Source: Saccharothrix violaceirubra
Lineage (GTDB): Bacteria > Actinomycetota > Actinomycetes > Mycobacteriales > Pseudonocardiaceae
Reading direction: 5' to 3'
Assembly: GCF_014203755.1 (NCBI RefSeq)
Contig: NZ_JACHJS010000001.1
Coordinates: forward strand, 124,001 to 188,000
DNA: 64,000 nucleotides
Shown: in pieces, positions 59,215 to 64,000 of the stretch
Numbering within the stretch: the stretch's first letter is position 1
Layout of the letters: each line of letters opens with the position of its first letter
Notes under the pieces: model-generated
Database searches by the model: none
Told to the model about the DNA's origin: nothing
What the model saw: only the letters and a program-made list of their open reading frames with translations
Program-made: the position numbers and the translations under genes

Positions 59215-59664
59215 TTAAGGCGCCGGAGGCCGGTCCAGGAGCCGCGAAAGCACGACGGTGGACACCGTGCGGTCGATGATCTCTACGGCCCGCAGCCGTT
59301 CGAGTGCGGTTTCCAGGTGGTGGATGTTCGCGGCGCGCAGGTGGACGATCGCGTCGGCCGCGCCGGACACGGTGTAGGCGGCCATGACCTCGGCCAGGGG
59401 TTCGAGGCGTTGGCGGATGTCCTGGGGTGTGACGTTGCCCCGGCAGTGCACCTCGACGAACGCCTCCGTGCCCCAGCCGAGCTGTTCGGGGTCGACGACG
59501 GCCGTGAAGCCGCGCAACACACCGGTGTCCAGCAGCCGGTCCACCCGGCGCTTCACCGCGGGCGCGGAGAGGCCCACTTCCTTGCCGATGTCGGCGTAGC
59601 TGGAGCGTGCGTTGGCCATGAGGCACGAAATGATTCGCTGGTCAATCGAGTCCACACGCAACAT
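59215..59664 (-). CDS. Lrp/AsnC-family transcriptional regulator
   Basis: A 149-residue protein with an HTH ([39 protein letters not shown]) and a RAM domain. It is divergent from ddaH with 66 bp between the starts, an arrangement that usually marks the regulator of the divergent arginine/ornithine gene. The spacer contains a CAAC-N8-GTTG dyad that could be its site (inference). ATG 59664. Confidence 0.92.
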   Translation of the reverse strand: MLRVDSIDQRIISCLMANARSSYADIGKEVGLSAPAVKRRVDRLLDTGVLRGFTAVVDPEQLGWGTEAFVEVHCRGNVTPQDIRQRLEPLAEVMAAYTVSGAADAIVHLRAANIHHLETALERLRAVEIIDRTVSTVVLSRLLDRPPAP

Positions 59665-59717
59665 TCTGCCCTACAAGACGCAACATGGCGGCGTTGTTCG
59701 ATGGTCGGACCCTGACT

Positions 59718-59723
59718 TACATT
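59718..59723 (+). promoter_or_regulatory. -10 element TACATT of the leaderless ddaH promoter
   Basis: TACATT is 7 nt before ATG 59731. Confidence 0.6.
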
Positions 59724-59730
59724 TCGATCC

Positions 59731-60600
59731 ATGACCTCGGTATCTCTCCTGGGTGGCGCCGACGCCGCACCGATCGTGCTCGACGCGACGCCCGCCCGCG
59801 TGCCGACGACCCGGCGCTACCTGATGTGCGAACCGCGCCACTTCACGGTCGAGTACGCGATCAACCCGTGGATGGACCCGACGCGGCCGACGGACACCTC
59901 GTTGGCCGTGGCGCAGTGGACGGCGCTGAAGGAGACCTACGAGCGCCTGGGCCACCAGGTCGAGGTCATCGAGCCCGCACCCGGCCTGCCCGACATGGTG
60001 TTCTCGGCGAATTCGGGCACGGTGATCGACGGCCGGGTCCTGGGCGCGAAGTTCCGCGCCCCCGAGCGTGCCGCCGAAGCCGACCACTTCCGCCGCTGGT
60101 TCCTGGCGAACGGCTACCAGGACGTGGTCATGCCGGAGATCACGAACGAGGCGGAAGGCGACTTCACCTGGACCGGGAAGTACCTGCTGGCCGGCACGGG
60201 CTTCCGCACCGACCCCCGTGCGCACGCGGAGGCCCAGGAGGTCCTTGGCGTCCCGGTCATCTCCCTGAACCTCGTGGACCCGCGCTACTACCACCTGGAC
60301 GTGGCGCTGTTCGTGCTGACCGAGGACTTGGTGGCCTACTACCCGGACGCGTTCTCCGTCGGTTCGCAGGAGGTGCTGCGCAGGCTCTACCCGGACGCCA
60401 TCCTCGCCACCGCGTCGGACGCCGCGTGCCTGGGCCTGAACGCGGTCTCCGACGGTCGGCACGTGGTGCTGCCGGTGGAGGCGACCGCGTTGGGCGAGCA
60501 GGTGGCGGCACGCGGCTTCGAGCCCGTCTACGTGGACATCTCGGAACTGCGCGCCTCCGGTGGCGGACCCAAGTGCTGCACGATGGAGCTGCGGGGCTGA
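59731..60600 (+). CDS. ddaH: Dimethylarginine dimethylaminohydrolase-like amidinohydrolase
   Basis: A 289-residue amidinotransferase-fold enzyme. It has PRHFTVEYAINPWMDPTRPT, GLPDMVFSANSGTVIDG, the acid in NEAEGDFTWTGKYLL, the catalytic histidine in YYHLDVALFVL and the catalytic cysteine at 282 or 283 (GGGPKCCTMEL). Family members hydrolyse methylarginines or arginine to citrulline. In related actinobacteria it is followed by rocD; no rocD is here. It is regulated most likely by the divergent Lrp protein. Confidence 0.9.
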   Translation: MTSVSLLGGADAAPIVLDATPARVPTTRRYLMCEPRHFTVEYAINPWMDPTRPTDTSLAVAQWTALKETYERLGHQVEVIEPAPGLPDMVFSANSGTVIDGRVLGAKFRAPERAAEADHFRRWFLANGYQDVVMPEITNEAEGDFTWTGKYLLAGTGFRTDPRAHAEAQEVLGVPVISLNLVDPRYYHLDVALFVLTEDLVAYYPDAFSVGSQEVLRRLYPDAILATASDAACLGLNAVSDGRHVVLPVEATALGEQVAARGFEPVYVDISELRASGGGPKCCTMELRG

Positions 60601-60604
60601 GCTT

Positions 60605-60832
60605 TCAGGGGCGGACGATCTCGAAGAGGTCGTCGAAGTCCAGCGGTGACAGGGCGGTGAGCGCACCGGCGACGAAGGCCGCTCCGGGGTTGAGTTCGCC
60701 GGTGCGTACACGGGTGACGGTGGTGCGGTTGACGCCCATGGCCTTCGACAGGACGTAGTCGGATCGGAAACCGGCCAAGAGCATGGCTTTGGCGAACGGG
60801 ATCGTGCGGAGTCGGATGGTGTAGCCGGTCAC
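60605..60832 (-). CDS. Small helix-turn-helix protein
   Basis: A 75-residue protein (VTGYTIRLRTIPFAKAMLLA ...) with a compact HTH: SDYVLSKAMGVNRTTVTRVRTG, as in XRE-like or phage regulators. Start GTG 60832 overlaps the stop of the upstream gene (GTGA), so the two are translationally coupled. The reading from 60910 would be an overlap shadow. The pair probably acts together; nothing else is known. Confidence 0.75.
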   Translation of the reverse strand: MTGYTIRLRTIPFAKAMLLAGFRSDYVLSKAMGVNRTTVTRVRTGELNPGAAFVAGALTALSPLDFDDLFEIVRP

Positions 60833-61185
60833 CACCACGTGCCGTTCTCGTCCTCTTCCGGCTGGTCGACGGCGGGCTCGTCGAGGCGGGAGTTGAACGC
60901 CGGCAGCCACACGACGGACGCGGACAGGTCTTCGTGCTGCGCGGTGAACGCGGGCACGGTGCTGTCCGCGTCACGGACCCGCATGCGCATGCCGCCGTCG
61001 GTCGTGACCACTTCGGCGTGCTCGGGGAAAGCCATGCCCCAGGCGGCGACGCGTCCGTCGAGTCGGTCGCCGCGTACCTGGACGACGGCGAACAGCCGCG
61101 GCGCGAAGTCGGTCACCATCCCGTCCACCACCTCGGCGAACCCGTCGCGACTGAAGATCTTTTCGAGATCCAGGACGTCGGTCAT
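60829..61185 (-). CDS. Hypothetical protein, partner of the small HTH gene
   Basis: A 118-residue soluble protein (MTDVLDLEKIFSRDGFAEVV ... FAPRLFAVVQVRGDRLDGRV ... ENGTWW), acidic and beta-rich in the middle. ATG 61185 has GGAGG 7 nt upstream. A perfect TCTGTACAGA palindrome lies only 19 bp upstream and a second one 57 bp further, so it is probably repressed by the GntR protein encoded next to it. No family recognised. Confidence 0.75.
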   Translation of the reverse strand: MTDVLDLEKIFSRDGFAEVVDGMVTDFAPRLFAVVQVRGDRLDGRVAAWGMAFPEHAEVVTTDGGMRMRVRDADSTVPAFTAQHEDLSASVVWLPAFNSRLDEPAVDQPEEDENGTWW

Positions 61186-61203
61186 GCCGGCACCTCCGAT
61201 TAA

Positions 61204-61213
61204 TCTGTACAGA
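61204..61213. promoter_or_regulatory. Operator TCTGTACAGA, site 1
   Basis: 10-bp palindrome (ATCTGTACAGAA), 18 nt before the start of the 118-residue protein gene; likely occludes its promoter or leader when bound. Confidence 0.65.
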
Positions 61214-61259
61214 ACTTATGGGGTGCAGTAGATCGTGGACCGGCCTCGGAGGCAAGCTA

Positions 61260-61271
61260 TTCTGTACAGAA
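61260..61271. promoter_or_regulatory. Operator TTCTGTACAGAA, site 2
   Basis: Perfect 12-bp palindrome, 57 bp from site 1 centre to centre, in the same spacer. Matching flanks (AAxTT on one side) support a shared regulator. Confidence 0.65.
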
Positions 61272-61304
61272 GTTGCGGCTGCAAATCCGAATGGGTGACG
61301 GCGG

Positions 61305-62069
61305 TCAGCCCTGCGAGTCGAACTTGTACTCGAGCACGTACGAAGCGCCGTCGAGCACCATCACCGTGACCTCGACCGGAACGTCGTCGGCGGCGTGGGC
61401 GTACCGCACGATCTCCACGACGGGCGTTCCCTGGGCGAGTTCGAGGTCGACCCGCTCCTCTTCGCGGGGCATCCGGGCACGAAGTTCCTCGCGGAACCGG
61501 ACCGGTGGGTGACCGAGTTCCGCGAGCCGGGCGTACGCACCGCCCTCGCCTGTGTCCTCGCGGGTGATCGCGGAGTCTTTGACCAGGTGTTCGGGGTAGT
61601 AGGAGGTCGCCAACTGGACCGGCTTGCCCTCGACCAGGTAGCGCCGCCGCCGGACCACCGCCAGCCCGTCCGCCGTCAGGCCGAGCGCGTCGGCGATCGG
61701 CGTGACCGGGCGCTCGGCGGCCACGGTCGGCTCACTTACGTAAGGCCGTTGGGAGACATCGGTGCCCCAGATCGACTCGCCACCACCCCACACCGACGAC
61801 CGCAACCGGTCCGGCGTGACCCGGCGGATCCGCTTGAAGTCGCGGACGTAGGTGCCCGATCCCCGCCGCGCGACGATCAATCCCTCGTTCTTCAGCAGGT
61901 CCAACGCCCGCCGGGCAGTGGGCTGCTCGACCCCGTACTCCGCCGTGATCTCGTTCTCGCCTGGTACCCGATCGCCGGGTCCGAGCCGGTCGGGGCCGTC
62001 GGAGTCGATGCGCGCCCGCAACGCGTCCGCGATCTCCCGATAGCCGTACCGGTCCGACCTCGCAGCCAT
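61305..62069 (-). CDS. GntR-family (HutC subfamily) transcriptional regulator with UTRA domain
   Basis: A 254-residue repressor. The winged helix (YGYREIADALRARIDSDGPD, PGENEITAEYGVEQPTARRA, VARRGSGTYV) is followed by a UTRA ligand domain (residues about 95-245). The layout is that of KorSA-like regulators of integrative elements. ATG 62069 has GGAGG 8 nt upstream; the frame continues to 62246. The gene lies directly upstream, on the same strand, of the operator pair and the two-gene unit it probably controls. Confidence 0.88.
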   Translation of the reverse strand: MAARSDRYGYREIADALRARIDSDGPDRLGPGDRVPGENEITAEYGVEQPTARRALDLLKNEGLIVARRGSGTYVRDFKRIRRVTPDRLRSSVWGGGESIWGTDVSQRPYVSEPTVAAERPVTPIADALGLTADGLAVVRRRRYLVEGKPVQLATSYYPEHLVKDSAITREDTGEGGAYARLAELGHPPVRFREELRARMPREEERVDLELAQGTPVVEIVRYAHAADDVPVEVTVMVLDGASYVLEYKFDSQG

Positions 62070-62265
62070 CGACCGCACCTCCATGGCACTCCGGTCCTGT
62101 TCGGTCCCGAAGTTACCCCGGCGCCGTGCTCGGCCGTTCGACCTGGTGTCGATCGATGAAGCCGAAGGGGCAATTGCCCGGCCGCAAATCGGGTCGACGG
62201 TCTCGGCGCCACGCGGCGGACGCCACATCGGCCGCGATTCCGTCAATTACCTGGAATCGGCAAGG

Positions 62266-62766
62266 TCAGCCCAGAGCCTGTCGCACCGTCGAGACCTTGA
62301 TGACCAGCCTGCGCGGATTGCCGGCCACGGATTTGAAGTCGTATTTCCGGTAGAACTCGACCGCCCGGTCGTCGATGGCGTCGACCACGATCAGCCTGCC
62401 CGACGCCAACTCCGCGGCTTCGACGATGCGGGTCAGCGCGTCGTGGAGCAATTCGGCTCCATGGCCTTGGCCGTGCAGTGACCGGTCAAGCGCCAATTTG
62501 GCCAGCAGGTACGCCGGAACCGGGGCGCTGAGGCCACCCGCCTGCGCGGAGGTCAGTCCCTCTCCGGCCACCAGATGCGGCGTGATGGCGTAGTACGCCA
62601 CCACCGTGTCGCTGCCGATGGGGGTCCAGACGAAGGTTTTGGCGGTTCCGCGCTTGGCCGCGTCGACCGCCTGAGTGGCGAGCCAGCCGTTCAGTGCGGG
62701 GGTGCCGCAGTCGAACGTCGTCAACTCGTGCTCTTCACCCAGCGGGGAAGAGGCCCAGTCCATCAC
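62266..62766 (-). CDS. GNAT acetyltransferase toxin (TacT/AtaT-like)
   Basis: A 166-residue GNAT protein of the type that acetylates aminoacyl-tRNA. It has LTTFDCGTPALNGWLATQA at the N-terminus, the acetyl-CoA loop LDRSLHGQGHGAELLHDAL, and FYRKYDFKSV with the catalytic-tyrosine region. Start GTG 62766 (or ATG 62763) overlaps the antitoxin stop. The toxin role is inferred from family and partner. Confidence 0.88.
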   Translation of the reverse strand: MMDWASSPLGEEHELTTFDCGTPALNGWLATQAVDAAKRGTAKTFVWTPIGSDTVVAYYAITPHLVAGEGLTSAQAGGLSAPVPAYLLAKLALDRSLHGQGHGAELLHDALTRIVEAAELASGRLIVVDAIDDRAVEFYRKYDFKSVAGNPRRLVIKVSTVRQALG

Positions 62767-63032
62767 TTGCGCACATACCCCCGGTGAACCGAGTTGAGCT
62801 TTGCCAGGCCGGGAGCCTCGTCCGCCACGTCGAGAGCCGACATGAGGGAATCGAACTGCTCGGCGGACATGATTGTGACATCCGCACGCGCGAGCACCTT
62901 GTCCGCCGCGTCCATCGCGGCGTCCACCACGAACGCACTGGTCGATTTCCTGCTCAACTCGGCCGCGCGTTCGATCCGGCCCTTTTGGTCTTGATCGAGC
63001 CGGAAGTCCAGGCGGGCTTCCTTGGTCGACAT
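62763..63032 (-). CDS. DUF1778 antitoxin (ribbon-helix-helix)
   Basis: An 89-residue protein with an N-terminal RHH (ARLDFRLDQDQKGRIERAAE, KSTSAFVVDAAMDAADKVL) and a C-terminal toxin-binding tail (SAEQFDSLMSALDV). ATG 63032 has GGGGAGG 6 nt upstream, fixing the start; the reading from 63188 is longer than the family. It overlaps the toxin gene, antitoxin first. Confidence 0.9.
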   Translation of the reverse strand: MSTKEARLDFRLDQDQKGRIERAAELSRKSTSAFVVDAAMDAADKVLARADVTIMSAEQFDSLMSALDVADEAPGLAKLNSVHRGYVRK

Positions 63033-63083
63033 GTCACACCTCCCCGTCGGTGCTCGTCCATCGGCACCCGACACCCTCCTACT

Positions 63084-63098
63084 GTACGGCGTTTGTAC
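63084..63098. promoter_or_regulatory. Possible autoregulatory operator GTAC-N7-GTAC
   Basis: Two GTAC tetramers 11 bp apart lie 50-65 bp upstream of the antitoxin start. GTAC-containing sites are, from memory, bound by related DUF1778-GNAT complexes. Weak by itself. Confidence 0.35.
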
Positions 63099-63212
63099 GG
63101 AGGCGGCGAGAGGGTTCTGCCGGAGTCGGCCGGGCCGCGAGCCCCGCCGTCGTGGGCGGTGCGAACGTGGCCGTCGGTCGACGACCACCGCTTGAGGGCG
63201 TTCTGCCGCAGG

Positions 63213-63548
63213 TCACTGGTGCCCGATCAACGTCCGGAACGCCATCCAGAGGTGCTCGCCGCCCGCCCCCAGGATCAACTGCCCCGCGGTCGCCGCCACG
63301 TGCCGCCCGGCGGCCAACGCGGGCGCCGAGTGCGGGTTGCCGTGCTGCGCGGCATTCGCCAACAGGGCCAGGCTCCGGTCGAACTCCGCTGCCTCGTCCG
63401 GCCGGAGCATCAGGTTCCGCCGGTGGCGCGAGACGATCTCGACGACGTCCAGCAAGGTGCGCGCCGGGGACGGCGGCGTGGGGTCGGTTCCGTAGTTGTT
63501 CTGCGTGGCGTGGGAATTTTCGCCGTATTGGTTGATGTAGTTGTTCAC
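63213..63548 (-). CDS. Helical protein with N-terminal INQYG...ATQNN motif
   Basis: A 111-residue soluble protein. Its first 23 residues include NYINQYGENSHATQNNYGTD, then a Pro linker, then about 80 residues of helix (RTLLDVVEIVSRHRRNLML ... AAEFDRSLALLANAA). The same motif ends the protein encoded just upstream. GTG 63548 overlaps that gene's stop (GTGA). The motif resembles bacterial amyloid-signalling (BASS/RHIM-like) or curlin-type repeats; the function is inferred only. Confidence 0.75.
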   Translation of the reverse strand: MNNYINQYGENSHATQNNYGTDPTPPSPARTLLDVVEIVSRHRRNLMLRPDEAAEFDRSLALLANAAQHGNPHSAPALAAGRHVAATAGQLILGAGGEHLWMAFRTLIGHQ

Positions 63549-63982
63549 CGGTCACCCCCGAGGTTGTTCTGCGTCGCCACGGCTCCGGCACCGTATTGGT
63601 TGATCACGTTGTTGATCGTGCGCTGGAACGACGCGTGCGGGTCGTTGATCGCGTCCACGATCGACGTCGTCAACTCGCGCATCGCCGCACCGTCCCGACT
63701 CGCCAACGCGTCCGCCGAACCCGCCGCCGTCTGGAGTACCAGCCGGTACAGGGGTCGTGACAGCAGTTTGACGAGCAGCCGCACGGTCACGCCCAGGCCG
63801 ATCACCACGGCCACCAACCCGCCCAACTCGCCCAGGCTGTAGGAACCGTTGCCGACCCCGATCGTGGTCGACGCGCCGATGAACCCCATGACCAGCACGA
63901 ACGCCGCGCACCACGCCACGGCCTTGGACCACTCCCACAAGGCCGTCGAGCGCCGGTACCGGACCTCCTTCAGGTCCGCCAT
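63545..63982 (-). CDS. Two-helix membrane protein with C-terminal INQYG...ATQNN motif (5' end possibly outside)
   Basis: At least 145 residues. Two transmembrane helices (VAWCAAFVLVMGFIGAST and LGELGGLVAVVIGLGVTVRL) are followed by a helical segment (YRLVLQTAAGSADALASRD) and the terminal motif NVINQYGAGAVATQNNLGGD. The ATG at 63982 has no ribosome site and the frame stays open to the window edge (PLPNIT before the Met), so the true start may lie outside. Translation is coupled to the next gene by GTGA. Confidence 0.7.
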   Translation of the reverse strand: MADLKEVRYRRSTALWEWSKAVAWCAAFVLVMGFIGASTTIGVGNGSYSLGELGGLVAVVIGLGVTVRLLVKLLSRPLYRLVLQTAAGSADALASRDGAAMRELTTSIVDAINDPHASFQRTINNVINQYGAGAVATQNNLGGDR

Positions 63983-64000
63983 CGTGATGTTGGGCAGTGG

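Noticed and set aside
61204..62069. An integrated AICE/plasmid remnant based on the KorSA-like regulator
   Set aside because: No integrase, excisionase, replication or transfer gene and no tRNA or att repeat is visible within the window.
63050..63535. A 161-codon plus-strand frame near the right end
   Set aside because: It is antisense to the motif-bearing small gene, with Arg/Ser/Pro/Ala low-complexity content.

Overview
The window is very GC-rich, gene-dense DNA with many GTG starts and short or overlapping junctions. The gene content and order point to an actinomycete, most likely a Pseudonocardiaceae-type organism (Saccharothrix, Actinosynnema or Lentzea-like). That genus-level guess is inference. 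From memory, the left half follows the Mycobacterium tuberculosis order hemB-hemL-phosphatase-thioredoxin-ccdA-resB-ccsA-men genes-mgtA-menG-menJ-polyprenyl synthase. The right half follows the Streptomyces order menG-nuoA to N-polyprenyl synthase-korAB.

Layout: 1-4.3 kb holds heme synthesis (hemB end, hemL) separated by small membrane proteins. 4.3-8.9 kb holds a phosphatase and the cytochrome c maturation set (TlpA-like lipoprotein, CcdA, ResB, CcsA). 9-12 kb holds a repeat-bearing MinD-like ATPase, a BldC-like regulator, an Lrp regulator and a DUF4229 protein. 12-14.6 kb holds an ADP-ribosylglycohydrolase divergent from a cysteine desulfhydrase-like enzyme. An IS5-family element occupies 14.64-15.75 kb. 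15.7-24.7 kb carries menaquinone genes (menA, menE, menB, menD, menF) with an M1 peptidase and a P5C-reductase-like gene. 25.3-28.8 kb is a paaABCDE phenylacetyl-CoA epoxidase operon. 28.8-33.3 kb holds a secreted protein, a broken gene, an inositol-monophosphatase-like enzyme and two glycosyltransferases. 33.3-35.3 kb is menG and menJ. 35.7-51.4 kb is a complete 14-gene nuo (complex I) operon, followed by a polyprenyl diphosphate synthase. 52.6-60.6 kb holds a sunset-domain membrane protein, RarD, korBA, an enoyl-CoA hydratase, an Lrp regulator and ddaH. 60.6-64 kb is an accessory block: a small HTH gene with its partner, a GntR regulator, a GNAT toxin with a DUF1778 antitoxin, and two small proteins sharing a near-repeated INQYG...ATQNN motif.

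Functionally this is largely a respiratory chromosome segment: heme, cytochrome c assembly, menaquinone head group and tail, complex I and a ferredoxin-linked 2-oxoglutarate oxidoreductase. Two perfect Rex-type palindromes (TTGTGAA-N4-TTCACAA) precede nuoA and a degenerate one overlaps the menJ leader, which would link electron-transport gene expression to NADH/NAD+.

Two signals cut across the window. First, at least fifteen genes have a TANNNT -10 element exactly 6-8 nt before the start codon, implying leaderless transcripts and fixing many starts. In one case (13035/13060) two divergent leaderless promoters overlap. Second, convergent gene ends are extremely tight (stops sharing CTAG or TTAA), and the IS element has landed in one such junction while duplicating CTAG and preserving the menA stop codon. 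The best candidate for an undescribed system is the motif-sharing pair at 63213-63982, which resembles bacterial amyloid-signalling architectures.
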